A stretch of DNA of 64,000 nucleotides from Leptofilum sp965223285 (GCF_965223285.1 NZ_OZ244997.1:2170001-2234000), one strand, 5' to 3'; numbered from the stretch's first letter, positions 25,708 to 34,900 are shown. Notes: generated by a model from the sequence alone, not told the origin. A program made the numbers and translations.

Positions 25708-27471
25708 TCAGTTAGCTGCTGCATTCACCTCTTCTATGATTTGCTCACCGCCAAGCTCTAGATATTCTTGGATGAAGTTATCATATTCAGACACGTCCGC
25801 ATTGCCCGTAATGATATTGATAATCGTTTCCGTTTCCAGCTTGCCCAGGATCGAGCCCTGTGCTTGCATCGTTTCGGTTGGGGCACCAAAATAAGCACTA
25901 AAGACATAGTTTTCCGTCGGATAGCTTTCGTGAACACCGACTGACCCGAGGAAAATATCGGAAAACTGAATTTGCTGCCATGGTTCAGGGTTGTTGAGCC
26001 CAGAGATAATGCTGTATGCTTGCATATGAATCTGATACGGAGGATTTTCAGGATCAAAGTCCGGGTCCTCAAGCGCCCTGGCAATGGGTGACGAGTCGAA
26101 GAATAGGGGGTCTTGCCACTGCAATGCCGCCCAGTTATTTAACGGAATGCCCTGGAAATCGGGCTGGTTGCCCAATTCAAGCATCTCCTTCTGGAAACTG
26201 CCTGGTGTGCTGAGGGCATCGGGATCCAGGTAGTTGTTGACTGCGACAATCAAGGCTTCTGGATGCTCGTAATCTGCACGGACGCCGTAATAAGCGTTGG
26301 CGGGAAAGGCGACAAAAGGCCGGTATTCGTCCTCTGACTCGCATGGAGGAATGGGGGCAGTAATCCACTCCACACCCTCTTGATACGTGGTTTGCATGCC
26401 AGGATCAACGGGCTTCCAGAAAACACCCAACCACAAACCGTACCGGCCAGCGCCAACGCCTTCATCAACTTGCATGAAGTCCTTGGAAACAAATTCAGGG
26501 TCAATGGCTCCAGCTCCATAAAGGTTCCGGAGAATTTCCAAGATATCTTTCAAACCGGGATCTAATGACCCATGAACAATTTCACCATTTTCACCTTCAA
26601 TAAACCGAGTCGGATAATAGCCGCAGGCATTGGCCACAATTTCGTAGGTGTTGAGCAAGGAATCGGTCACATCGCCATCAATAGGCAAGCCCCAGGTATC
26701 ATCTTCACCGTTCCCATCCGGGTCTTCTTCAGTAAAAGCAATAGCTAGTTCAATCACCTCTTCCATCGTTGTAGGCACATCGCGGCCAACCGCTTCTAGC
26801 CAATCCTTTCTGATCCACATAGTGCGCAGCGAGCCTTCGACATTGGACGTAGCCGGAATGCCATAAATGGCATCGCCCCTGGTGACTGGGGCAAAAAGAG
26901 CGCCGTCAAAGGCCATTAACTTTTCGAGGACAACGGGATCCATGTACTGGTCTATCAAATCACTTAAATCGAGGAGCATATCATTTCTGATCATTTCTTC
27001 GAATTCAGCCGACGAGGCGCCAACAATATCGGGCAAATCATCGGAGGCGATGGCTAACTTAACCTGCTGGGCATAGGCTTCAGAGGCAGTCTCGATCTTA
27101 TTGACAAACTGGATGCCCATCGTCTCTTCCCAAACATCGTAGACAGCGTTGTCTGACGGTGTTTGATCGCCGAAGTAGCCAAAGAAGGTGTCGGCCGGTT
27201 TTATGACCGAAACTTCAGCGGGTGGATCCAGTTTATAGAGTGGTTCATTAACAACGGGGGCATCTTCCTCAACGGCCGTTTCCCCACTGCTGTCACTTTC
27301 CCCACTGCTATCATCAACCGCTGAGCTGTTGTCATCTGTGGCCGATGTGTCTTCTTCACTGGCCGTTCCGCCACCACAAGCAACGATAAACATCAACAGC
27401 AGCATCAATGTTATCAAAAAGGTCGAGGCTTTCATGATGGAATAGTTACCAAATGCTATCTTTCTCTTCAT
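25708..27471 (-). CDS. Extracellular solute-binding lipoprotein of the Lpl-type importer
   Basis: A 587-residue substrate-binding protein. The signal peptide ends in a lipobox, FIVAC, near residue 32, followed by an acidic Ser/Asp-rich linker (about 33-70). The large, two-lobed body (LplA/YtcQ-like, family 1) has TSNVEGSLRTMWIRKDWLEAVG and the DPDGNGEDDTWG Asp-rich motif seen in this family. It would bind oligosaccharides outside the membrane and pass them to LplB/LplC. AAGGAGAG precedes ATG27471; a consensus promoter and an operator lie just upstream. First gene of the large transport/catabolic transcript. Confidence 0.93.
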   Translation of the reverse strand: MKRKIAFGNYSIMKASTFLITLMLLLMFIVACGGGTASEEDTSATDDNSSAVDDSSGESDSSGETAVEEDAPVVNEPLYKLDPPAEVSVIKPADTFFGYFGDQTPSDNAVYDVWEETMGIQFVNKIETASEAYAQQVKLAIASDDLPDIVGASSAEFEEMIRNDMLLDLSDLIDQYMDPVVLEKLMAFDGALFAPVTRGDAIYGIPATSNVEGSLRTMWIRKDWLEAVGRDVPTTMEEVIELAIAFTEEDPDGNGEDDTWGLPIDGDVTDSLLNTYEIVANACGYYPTRFIEGENGEIVHGSLDPGLKDILEILRNLYGAGAIDPEFVSKDFMQVDEGVGAGRYGLWLGVFWKPVDPGMQTTYQEGVEWITAPIPPCESEDEYRPFVAFPANAYYGVRADYEHPEALIVAVNNYLDPDALSTPGSFQKEMLELGNQPDFQGIPLNNWAALQWQDPLFFDSSPIARALEDPDFDPENPPYQIHMQAYSIISGLNNPEPWQQIQFSDIFLGSVGVHESYPTENYVFSAYFGAPTETMQAQGSILGKLETETIINIITGNADVSEYDNFIQEYLELGGEQIIEEVNAAAN

Positions 27472-27492
27472 TTCCCACTCTCCTTATTCAAC

Positions 27493-27506
27493 TTGTATAC
27501 ATACAA
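27493..27506. promoter_or_regulatory. Putative GntR-type operator TTGTATACATACAA
   Basis: Perfect six-base arms TTGTAT and ATACAA around AC. The site is identical to the one at 30497-30510. On the minus strand it lies about 18 bases downstream of the -10 box of the binding-protein promoter, so a bound repressor would block transcription. The GntR/LacI-type regulator at 33668 is the likely binder. Confidence 0.75.
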
Positions 27507-27524
27507 ATATAGTCAACTGCAAAC

Positions 27525-27553
27525 ATTATACAAATTGATATACAATCCGTCAA
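27525..27553 (-). promoter_or_regulatory. Sigma-70-type promoter of the binding-protein operon
   Basis: On the minus strand TTGACG (27548-27553) and TATAAT (27525-27530) are separated by exactly 17 bases. The transcript would start near 27518 and run into the operator and the ribosome site AAGGAGAG. This is one of the best promoter matches in the window. Confidence 0.78.
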
Positions 27554-27588
27554 GTGTTCAGTTGTTCATCAAAAGCCTCGTGTTCCAA

Positions 27589-29514
27589 TTACGGGGTAAT
27601 AAGCGCCTCTTGGGCAATCTCTTTACCGTTGAGGACAACGGTATTATTCAGCTTATTCAGATGAGTTACGTCACACTCCAGCCGGATGCCGCCGGGCGCA
27701 GTAATATCCACCGCCACGCCAGCGAGGCTTTGTTTAATGGTGATGATGATGGGGCCTTTGGGGGTGGGGATACGGCCGTTGACAAACGACAATGCTCCTG
27801 GATTTGGCTTCACACTCACCCGGGAAAAGCCTGGCGCGAGCGGTCTCACCCCCAAAACATAAACGCTCATGATATGCGTGATCCAGCCAGACCAGCCATG
27901 ACTGGCGCTGTTCAATACGTCTGTCTTTGAATGTGCCACAAATCCCTTCAGCGGAAATTTCCCCGTATCGGCCTCAACCATCTCCCAAAAAGTGCCTGGC
28001 TCCTGCAAAACCATATTCCCCCAGCAGTTCCTGATAAGCTCAAAAGCGCCGTCTATATCACCCGTTTTGAAACGCGCCTCCACCTCATACGCCGTCATAA
28101 ACGGCCAAATCTGGCGGTTGTGGGGGTAAATAATGCCCTCAATTTCATCATCGAAAGTGTCACGACTGACGGGAAAGCCATCATAATGATGACAGTCTAG
28201 CGGCACCTTGATATTTTGCAGATAAATATCCAACGTGGTTGAGCCAAATGGTGTCCACATATGCTCGCGTATGTAATCGAGAGCGCACCGACTGCGATTC
28301 TCGTCAGCAATGCCAAAAACAATTGCCAAGACATTCGTATCCAAAAACACCGGCGCTTTTTCACTAATGAAGGTCGCCTCATCAAGATAAACACCCCGTT
28401 CTTCATCCCAAAAATGATCATTAATAGCACGACAGGTCTTTGCAGCTTTGCCAACAAGCTGATCAGCGAAAGAGGGATTGCCCATGGCTCGTTCGATGTT
28501 GGCCGCGCATTGAAACGCATGGGCGAGGATACATTGCGTGGCGGCAGTGTACCCCTGACGGGCAATTGTCCACATCCAGGTTCGGTCATTAAACATCAAC
28601 CCCCGCTCATCCAGATCAAGCAGAATCCAATCCAGACAATTTCTAAAGGGGAGGTACATATGCTCCAGAAAGTTCATATCTCCTGAGTAAAGATAACATT
28701 CCCAAAGTGACACAATCCACCAGAGGTTATATTCCTTAAAATCTTGACGAGAGGCATTGCTTGCCGGCAGTTTGCCGCTGGTTTCTTGCAAATCGGCAAA
28801 GAAACTTAAGGTGCTTTTAGCCACGCTATACTCTCCAAATGCCGAATAGAGGGTCAATGCCTCAGGACGAACATCACCAATCCAGGCTTCCATATCACGG
28901 CGTGGGCCATCCATGATGATGTATTGAGAATAGGGGCTAGACCATGATTTTAAGAAGGATTTATGTGTTTCTGGCAATTCTTGTTTGTAAGCGACGGTGG
29001 CATCAGCTTTTTGCACGCATAGCTGATTGGTATACGCGCCCATCGTCCAAATCTTGTTCAATAGCTCATCAGAAGCGTGAAATTGGCCGCGATAGTGAAA
29101 TGGATAGGCCGAAAACTTCACCCCGATTTTGCGGATCTCGATCCAGCTTTGGGAAGGCAATGGCGCATCAGATAGAAGGGTGAGACGCATGTAGCGCAGC
29201 GCAAGATGGCTGGCATCAATCCACAAACTATTTTTTGTAGTAGTTACTTTGATTTTTCGGCTAAAAAACATGGCATCTTGGCGAGGACCATATTCAATAT
29301 AAAGGGAATCGTGGCTGCTCCCTTTAATATCCAGAAAAAGATAGCCAGTGGTCTTAATTCCGAAATCGAACAATATTTCTGGGCTTCGTTGACGGCCGTA
29401 TACAGCAATCTTGGCGTAATCCCGACTCGTGGACACCATGTTTTGCACGTCTAGCAGTTCACCTTCGTGCGCGTCTGCAGAAATTATGGTGGGGAAGATA
29501 TATCCAGTTTTCAT
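27589..29514 (-). CDS. Alpha-L-rhamnosidase-like glycoside hydrolase (GH78 type), copy 1
   Basis: A 641-residue protein built as a beta-sandwich domain (about 1-130), an (alpha/alpha)6 barrel (about 140-540) and a C-terminal beta domain. GH78 marks: DGPRRDMEAWIGDVRPEALTLY with catalytic-region acids, YNLWWIVSLWECYLYSGD, LQEPGTFWEMVEAD and SASHGWSGWITHIMSVYVLGVRPL, then PGFSRVSVKPNPGAL. These enzymes release terminal alpha-L-rhamnose. No signal peptide, so it acts on imported oligosaccharides. It is shorter than many GH78 members and lacks extra carbohydrate-binding domains. It follows the nitrilase-like gene by 57 bases. Confidence 0.85.
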   Translation of the reverse strand: MKTGYIFPTIISADAHEGELLDVQNMVSTSRDYAKIAVYGRQRSPEILFDFGIKTTGYLFLDIKGSSHDSLYIEYGPRQDAMFFSRKIKVTTTKNSLWIDASHLALRYMRLTLLSDAPLPSQSWIEIRKIGVKFSAYPFHYRGQFHASDELLNKIWTMGAYTNQLCVQKADATVAYKQELPETHKSFLKSWSSPYSQYIIMDGPRRDMEAWIGDVRPEALTLYSAFGEYSVAKSTLSFFADLQETSGKLPASNASRQDFKEYNLWWIVSLWECYLYSGDMNFLEHMYLPFRNCLDWILLDLDERGLMFNDRTWMWTIARQGYTAATQCILAHAFQCAANIERAMGNPSFADQLVGKAAKTCRAINDHFWDEERGVYLDEATFISEKAPVFLDTNVLAIVFGIADENRSRCALDYIREHMWTPFGSTTLDIYLQNIKVPLDCHHYDGFPVSRDTFDDEIEGIIYPHNRQIWPFMTAYEVEARFKTGDIDGAFELIRNCWGNMVLQEPGTFWEMVEADTGKFPLKGFVAHSKTDVLNSASHGWSGWITHIMSVYVLGVRPLAPGFSRVSVKPNPGALSFVNGRIPTPKGPIIITIKQSLAGVAVDITAPGGIRLECDVTHLNKLNNTVVLNGKEIAQEALITP

Positions 29515-29571
29515 AAGACGATATCCTTTTGGAAAATAGGACAGTTGGCCAGAAGCCCGCTGCGCAATTGG

Positions 29572-30468
29572 CTAAAGTTGGGCTTTATTGGTCAGGCTTT
29601 CGCACTCTTCGTGAACCCAGGGAATATCTGGATAATCTTGCCACATTTTGACATCTTGGGTGAGCAAACCATACATATCGGGGCGACGCTGGTGCATCTG
29701 CCGCAGATGTTTGCGCTGCTTTCTCAGCTCATGCAGGTTGATGGTGGCGTGAACGCAGGCGTCACCTCTTTCGGCAATGCGGGGAAAGAGGCGGCGTGGT
29801 TCAGGGTCACCTACGGCCGTTACACAACTACCGCGTGGTCCCGTAAAACCGGTATTGCTGCCGTTGGTAATGTTGGCGCCAATCACACAGCCATACGCAT
29901 CGGCGGCAAACATGCAGTAAGCATCTTCTACCTGACCATCACGGCCGTTTATCCACAAAATCAGTTCTGCTCCAGCATACGACGTGCAGCCCCACGCTTC
30001 TGGAAAATAACCGTCATAACATTGCAGAATGCCAATGGGACCAAAATCGAGATGAAATACCTTGAACTGATTGCCCAGAATCCCGGTTGCTTCCGCCGTG
30101 GATGCCGATGTTGAGGCGGGCGGCCAAAAATAGGGGGGATCGCCAGATGCGGGATGGGACTTCAGATAACGACCCAGCACATCGCCGGCCCGATCGACGA
30201 CAATGGCTGTTGTGGCCCGCTTTGTGCCATGACTTTCAACCAGACCGCTAATGGCATACATGGCATGTGAGGCGGTTAATTCCCGAAATTTCAGCACCCG
30301 TTCATGATCAATCGGAATGCGGTCACCCAAAACGTATTCAGGAAAAACAATCAGGTCAGACCCATAATCGGCCGCTTGTTGAAAGAAATGGGGCATTCGC
30401 GCAATGACGCTGTCCGCGTCACCGTAATCAGTTAGCTGCACGAGTGTAACTTTTGCTTCATCTCTCAT
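29572..30468 (-). CDS. Nitrilase-superfamily carbon-nitrogen hydrolase, copy 1
   Basis: A protein of 298 residues with the Glu-Lys-Cys triad of the nitrilase superfamily: Glu44 in IVFPEYVLGD, Lys103 in RYLKSHPASGDP and Cys150 in GILQCYDGYFPE. These enzymes hydrolyse amides, carbamoyl groups or nitriles. Start at 30468 because GGAGG lies 7 bases before and homology begins at KVTLVQLTD; the ORF is open to 30513 through the operator. Its substrate is unknown, but it is co-transcribed with a rhamnosidase and has a paralogue beside the second rhamnosidase. Confidence 0.85.
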   Translation of the reverse strand: MRDEAKVTLVQLTDYGDADSVIARMPHFFQQAADYGSDLIVFPEYVLGDRIPIDHERVLKFRELTASHAMYAISGLVESHGTKRATTAIVVDRAGDVLGRYLKSHPASGDPPYFWPPASTSASTAEATGILGNQFKVFHLDFGPIGILQCYDGYFPEAWGCTSYAGAELILWINGRDGQVEDAYCMFAADAYGCVIGANITNGSNTGFTGPRGSCVTAVGDPEPRRLFPRIAERGDACVHATINLHELRKQRKHLRQMHQRRPDMYGLLTQDVKMWQDYPDIPWVHEECESLTNKAQL

Positions 30469-30496
30469 TCGTATCCTCCATTCATCTGTGTTATAT

Positions 30497-30510
30497 TTGT
30501 ATACATACAA
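30497..30510. promoter_or_regulatory. Putative GntR-type operator TTGTATACATACAA, second copy
   Basis: Identical 14-mer to 27493-27506, here in the 94-base divergent gap between the nitrilase-like gene (minus) and the unnamed family gene (plus). A single bound dimer could control both directions. A TATAGT sequence on the minus strand beside it may be a -10 box; no convincing -35 is seen. Confidence 0.75.
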
Positions 30511-30562
30511 CACTATACATGATGACCTAGTTTTGTGATTTTGTCAATGAGGAAGAACAAAG

Positions 30563-31402
30563 ATGATAATTTTGCAGCCCACCCAAACAAGATATGTTGA
30601 AATTCACCATCTGCAATGGCACGCTGTCTGGCATTTACAATTTCCTGAATCAATTGGCTGCCGTCAAGGCTGGGTCATGGATTTCCCGGCCATTTATCCG
30701 CAATGGCAGCGAGCCGAAGATGGTGGGTATGCGTATCATTGGCAGAGTGATGCTCAGTACATTGCAGAACAGGAAGGACACCAGGCCAGAAACGCCGCTT
30801 TCGGTCAGGAAAAGAAGCAATTTATTGCCGGTGTCCATTTATACGCTGCACTAACCCCGGCAGAAACGGCCGTTTACCTGCATCTTGAACTCACAAACAA
30901 CAGCCAGCAGCGCTTAACAGGTCTCGTGTGTGAAGGGGGCTGCTTCCAGGCCAAAAGCGCCGCCTTTACGGCAGAAGACGAAGTAAGCAGAACCTACATC
31001 TCTACCGCTGATGGGATGCAGGCGCTGTCTACCTTGACCCGAACGCAGCTAGAGCGTTGTGTCTACCACACCGATTTGCAGGCGTATGAGTTGCCGCCCG
31101 ACAATGAAGGGGAGTGGTTTTGGGGCAGAAGCCAGGACAGGGTGGTGGCTCCCGTTATGGTGGGGATGGTGGCTGTAGATGGAGGGAAAACGGCCGTTAT
31201 CGGCTATGAAAACGCCCTGTCCGGTTCAGCCAACGCAGACGAACATCATTGTATGCACTCTCGACCACACTTTGGCGACCTGCAACCGGGTGACACTGTC
31301 ATTAGAAAAGGCATGATCGCCTTTGATTCTGATATTGAATCCGCTGCCAAAAGAGTCAGGGAGTATGTCTCTATCCGTGAAAACGAAAACAATAGGAGGT
31401 AA
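30563..31402 (+). CDS. Uncharacterised protein, member 1 of a family duplicated in this locus
   Basis: This protein of 279 residues is not a family I can name. It appears beta-rich, with alternating strands such as GVHLYAALTPAETAVYLHLELTN. Its second half resembles the protein at 39073: both share L-x-L-T-N-x-S, then an NA(D)xHxCxHxxPxxxDLxPGxxxxxxGxIxF pattern (here HHCMHSRPHFGDLQPGDTV). No signal peptide or membrane segment. It begins the plus-strand unit with two UroD-family genes; its stop overlaps the next start (TAATG). A sugar-binding or mutarotase-like fold is possible but not shown. ATG30563 follows GAGGAAG. Confidence 0.8.
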   Translation: MIILQPTQTRYVEIHHLQWHAVWHLQFPESIGCRQGWVMDFPAIYPQWQRAEDGGYAYHWQSDAQYIAEQEGHQARNAAFGQEKKQFIAGVHLYAALTPAETAVYLHLELTNNSQQRLTGLVCEGGCFQAKSAAFTAEDEVSRTYISTADGMQALSTLTRTQLERCVYHTDLQAYELPPDNEGEWFWGRSQDRVVAPVMVGMVAVDGGKTAVIGYENALSGSANADEHHCMHSRPHFGDLQPGDTVIRKGMIAFDSDIESAAKRVREYVSIRENENNRR

Positions 31403-32487
31403 TGATGAACGTAAAGCCAAAAATGTGTTCCAAAGAGCGCGTTCTCACCGCTTTTGCCCGCCAAGAGCCAGATCGTGTCCCCATCAACTATTTTTATAAC
31501 GAAAACATAGACCAAAGGCTCAAGCAGCACTATGGTCTCAAAGCCAACGATGACGAAGCACTGCGGCAGATTTTAGGCGTCGATTTTCGTACACCGTATG
31601 TACCCTACGTTGGTCCCAAACTGTTTGATGATGTCCCCGGCCGACAGGTGGACATCATGGGAGTACATCGCGTGTGGGTTGAAAATGCATATGGCGGTTA
31701 CTGGGATTACGTTGACTTTCCGCTTAAAGATGCCACGCTGGATGAGATCGCCGCCTGGCCTATGCCCAATCCCGACGATTTTGATACCTCACAAGTGGCA
31801 GCCCAATGCCAGATGTGGGAACAATATTGTCTCTCCATAGGCGATCCCGGCATCACCGATTTCATCAACAGCACCGGGTTTTTACGCAGTATGGAGCAGG
31901 TACTTGTCGATCTGATCACGGATGAACCCGCTTGTTTGGCTTACTTTGATAAGAAGCTGGCCTTTCAATTGGGGTTGATGGAACGAATTCTTGATGCGGC
32001 AAACGGCCGTATCGACATCTTTTGGATGGGCGAAGACCTGGGCACACAGCGCGGGCCAATGATTAGCAAAAAACTGTACCGCAAACATCTGCGCCCCCGC
32101 CACCAACAAATGATCGACCTGGCCAAATCATATGATTTGCCCGTCGTCATGCACTCATGTGGCTCCAGCAGTTGGGCATTTGATGACTTCATAGAAATGG
32201 GCATCAACGTTGTTGATACCTTGCAGCCAGAGGTCAAAGATATGGCACCAGCCTATCTCAAAGCCACCTATGGTGACCGATTGGCATTTCACGGCTGCAT
32301 CTCCACGGCCGGGCCGGTAGCCTATGGCACAGTGCAAGAAACAATTGACGACGTGCGCCAAAAACTAGAAATCATGATGCCCGGTGGCGGTTATGCACTC
32401 TCCCCCACCCATCAACTGCAAGACAACTCACCCACGGAAAATGTCGTCGCCATGTACGAGACTGCTCAGGCGCATGGCTGGTATTGA
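31402..32487 (+). CDS. UroD-family protein, probable corrinoid methyltransferase (copy 1)
   Basis: A 361-residue uroporphyrinogen-decarboxylase-fold protein. In the methyltransferase branch (MtaA/MtbA/CmuA-like) a zinc ion activates the acceptor thiol; here VVMHSCGSSSW supplies His251 and Cys253, with Cys299 in FHGCIST or His337 in SPTHQLQ as a candidate third ligand. WMGEDLGTQRGPMIS and PTENVVAMYE are family motifs. It lacks any heme-pathway context, so heme synthesis is unlikely. AGGAGG precedes a tandem ATG. Inference: it works with the corrinoid protein at 21726. Confidence 0.82.
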   Translation: MMNVKPKMCSKERVLTAFARQEPDRVPINYFYNENIDQRLKQHYGLKANDDEALRQILGVDFRTPYVPYVGPKLFDDVPGRQVDIMGVHRVWVENAYGGYWDYVDFPLKDATLDEIAAWPMPNPDDFDTSQVAAQCQMWEQYCLSIGDPGITDFINSTGFLRSMEQVLVDLITDEPACLAYFDKKLAFQLGLMERILDAANGRIDIFWMGEDLGTQRGPMISKKLYRKHLRPRHQQMIDLAKSYDLPVVMHSCGSSSWAFDDFIEMGINVVDTLQPEVKDMAPAYLKATYGDRLAFHGCISTAGPVAYGTVQETIDDVRQKLEIMMPGGGYALSPTHQLQDNSPTENVVAMYETAQAHGWY

Positions 32488-32509
32488 AATTATGAATGAG
32501 GAAGGATGA

Positions 32510-33634
32510 ATGATGAATCATCTCGAACGATTTTTAGCTGTCATGGAATACCATCCTGTTGACCGCGTTCCCAACTGGGAAGCTGGTGTCTGGCCGCAGG
32601 TTGTTGCGCGTTGGGAAGCAGAAGGTTTGAATGGTACCGACATGCATTGGAACTGGTTCCCTGGTGAGGAATCCATCGGCCTCGACCCCAGAGAATTTAT
32701 CTACTTCAACCATAATTTGATGCCTGGCTTTGAGCGGGAAATCCTGAAAGAGACCGACCGGTCAATTACCTTCAAAGATGAACAAGGGCGTACGCGCAAG
32801 GCGCTTAAGGCTGGGTCTGTTGGTGATGCGCGCATGTCAATGGATCAATACATCGATTTCCCCGTGCATAACGAAGCTGAATGGCAAGCGGTGAAGAAAC
32901 GGCTCGACCCGCGCGATCAAAAGCGATACGAGCCTTACTGGCACGTTTTTCGGGTCGATGGCTGGCGCAATCGCCGTCATCCTCTTGTTTTTGCACCGAA
33001 CACATCCACGGCCGGTTTTTATTGGCAAGCGCGAGAACTCATGGGCACTGAGGGGCTTTCATACGCCTGGTATGATCAGCCCAACCTGGTGCATGACATC
33101 ATGGAACATGTCGCTGATTTTCTGATTGAGGCGGCTAGACCGGTACTGGCTAAAACAACGGTTGAGTATATCTGTCTGGCTGAGGATTTGGCTATGAAAA
33201 CGGGGCCGCTGCTTAGCCCCAAAACCTATCGCACCTTTATTTACCCTCGGCTCAAGCAGGTAATTGATTTTTTTAAGTCGCATGGGGTGCGCTATATTTG
33301 TGTGGACACCGACGGCAATCCTGAGAAGCTGATTCCCATGATGTTGGATGCGGGTGTGGATGCCTTGTGGCCGTTGGAACGCACGGCCGATCAAGACCCC
33401 ATTCGTTTGCGCCAGAAATACGGCCGTTCTCTGCGTCTGTGGGGTGGGGTAGATAAGCGGGTTTTAACCCAGGGGCCAGAGGCGATTGATGCCCATTTGC
33501 GCACATTGCAGCCGCTTATTGAGGAGGGCGGCTTTATCCCTACAGTCGATCACACCGTTCCACCCGATGTGAGTTGGGCTAATTTTCAACATTACCTGAC
33601 TAGCAAAGCCAAACTCTTGCGAGGACAACTCTGA
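32510..33634 (+). CDS. UroD-family protein lacking the usual zinc motif (copy 2)
   Basis: A second UroD-fold protein, 374 residues, in the same transcript. Where copy 1 has HSCG, this one reads ICVDTDGNPEKL (Asp266-Thr-Asp268), so the thiol-activating zinc site appears lost or replaced by acidic residues. Other family parts remain: EYICLAEDLAMKTGPLLSPKTYRTFIYP, and LRLWGGVDKRVLTQGPEAI. It may act on a different substrate, as a corrinoid:substrate methyltransferase, or have a non-methyl role. The pair next to each other suggests two half-reactions. ATG32510 with GGAAGGATGA ahead. Confidence 0.8.
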   Translation: MMNHLERFLAVMEYHPVDRVPNWEAGVWPQVVARWEAEGLNGTDMHWNWFPGEESIGLDPREFIYFNHNLMPGFEREILKETDRSITFKDEQGRTRKALKAGSVGDARMSMDQYIDFPVHNEAEWQAVKKRLDPRDQKRYEPYWHVFRVDGWRNRRHPLVFAPNTSTAGFYWQARELMGTEGLSYAWYDQPNLVHDIMEHVADFLIEAARPVLAKTTVEYICLAEDLAMKTGPLLSPKTYRTFIYPRLKQVIDFFKSHGVRYICVDTDGNPEKLIPMMLDAGVDALWPLERTADQDPIRLRQKYGRSLRLWGGVDKRVLTQGPEAIDAHLRTLQPLIEEGGFIPTVDHTVPPDVSWANFQHYLTSKAKLLRGQL

Positions 33635-33667
33635 GCATGGTAGGAATTTGCAACTCAAACTATGGGG

Positions 33668-34813
33668 TCAGTCAGAGAGTTTGTTACCGATTGATTCTCT
33701 GATCACAAGCGTTGGTGTTATGATGATGCTATGGGTTACTTGACCATTGAGGTGATCTGGTTCACGATTGATGCGTGTTTTTAATAGATCGTAGGCGTGG
33801 CGACCAAGCAACTTTCTGTTTGGAGCCACTGAAGCCAGTTTCACTTGCAAACTTTCACAGATACTGGAATTATCATAGCCTACGACCGACACATCTGCCG
33901 GGATTTTTTTGCCACAATCCAAAATAACCGTATAGGCCGCAGCGGCTGTGCCATCGGCATCGGTGATAACGGCCGTTACCGGATTTTCCGCCAGCAGCAA
34001 TGTACGCAGCTTCTCTTGCCAACTGTCTTCAGAAATATCAATCAGCTGTGGTTTTTTACTGCTACCTACTGTTTGGATGGCTAACTTGAATCCCTCTGAA
34101 CGCTCCATTAATCCCTGTGGGTCACTGTTGACGCCATCAAATAGGAAAACAAACTCCTGATGGGCCATACCTATTAAAGTCTGGACTGTATCGTAGATGC
34201 CAACCGTATCATCTACAAAAGTTGCATCACAGTTAATATGAAAAGGTGGCCTGCCTATCATGACAATTGGTACGCCAGACTGTGCGAGCTTTTCGTAATT
34301 CTTGATGATAACGTTTGATCTTTTAAGACGATAGGGTGTGAGAATAATGCCAGCTGGGTTTTGCGACAGCATTTGATCAATAGCCTGTCGTTCTCGTTCA
34401 ATACTGTCGTTGAACATGACGTTGATACTGTAGCCATCTTGAGAAGCGCGTTGTTCTATCTCTTTTAGAATACGGCCGAAATATTCTGTAATTTCGGGAA
34501 AAAGCAGCCCAATCGTGCGATTCGCCAACTTTGAAGTAAGATTGCCTTTGCTCAACAACTCTGGTTCAATCGAATCTGCAACAAAGGTACCTTTTCCCTG
34601 AACAGTTTGCAGCATTCCCTTTTTCACTAGCTCGGAATACGCTTTTCGCACAGTTAAACGACTGACCCCTGTCTGGTCGGCAAGTTCATGCTCAGATGGC
34701 ACACTTTCTCCAGACTTCAACTCCCCATTTCTCATTAGATCAAGCACATGATCTTGTATCTGGATATATAGTGGCCTTTTACTTGTTTTATCAATCATCT
34801 TCATATTATTCAT
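33668..34813 (-). CDS. GntR-type regulator with LacI-like ligand-binding domain
   Basis: An AraR-like repressor of about 381 residues. Residues ~10-80 are a GntR winged helix (RPLYIQIQDHVLDLM, SVPSEHELADQTGVSRLTVRKAYSELVKKG, TVQGKGTFV). Residues ~95-381 form a periplasmic-binding-like sugar sensor (TIGLLFPEITEYFGRILKEIEQ, DGVNSDPQGLMERSEGF, ITDADGTAAAAYTVI, VSVVGYDNSSI). Such proteins leave their operators when a sugar binds. Start chosen at ATG34813 (ATG34804 also possible); TTG34825 has no support. It is convergent with the UroD genes and divergent from the creatininase gene, near a degenerate operator. Confidence 0.9.
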   Translation of the reverse strand: MNNMKMIDKTSKRPLYIQIQDHVLDLMRNGELKSGESVPSEHELADQTGVSRLTVRKAYSELVKKGMLQTVQGKGTFVADSIEPELLSKGNLTSKLANRTIGLLFPEITEYFGRILKEIEQRASQDGYSINVMFNDSIERERQAIDQMLSQNPAGIILTPYRLKRSNVIIKNYEKLAQSGVPIVMIGRPPFHINCDATFVDDTVGIYDTVQTLIGMAHQEFVFLFDGVNSDPQGLMERSEGFKLAIQTVGSSKKPQLIDISEDSWQEKLRTLLLAENPVTAVITDADGTAAAAYTVILDCGKKIPADVSVVGYDNSSICESLQVKLASVAPNRKLLGRHAYDLLKTRINREPDHLNGQVTHSIIITPTLVIRESIGNKLSD

Positions 34814-34871
34814 GCTTGTTAACAAATCCGCAAGAGCCAGTATTATGCTGACTCAACTTTCCCCACTAGTA

Positions 34872-34900
34872 TTGACAGTCTATTTGTATTAAGTTATATA
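34872..34900 (+). promoter_or_regulatory. Promoter of the right-arm operon
   Basis: TTGACA (34872-34877) and TATATA (34895-34900) are 17 bases apart in front of the first creatininase-family gene. The -10 overlaps the degenerate operator, as expected for repression. Confidence 0.68.

Noticed and set aside
30491..30519. Plus-strand promoter in the divergent gap from TTATAT and TATACA
   Set aside because: The -35 match is poor; I keep only the operator and leave the promoter unassigned.
31402..33634. UroD genes as heme-pathway hemE
   Set aside because: No other heme genes are near, sequence motifs fit the methyltransferase branch (HSCG) or a diverged form, and the context is sugar use with a corrinoid protein.
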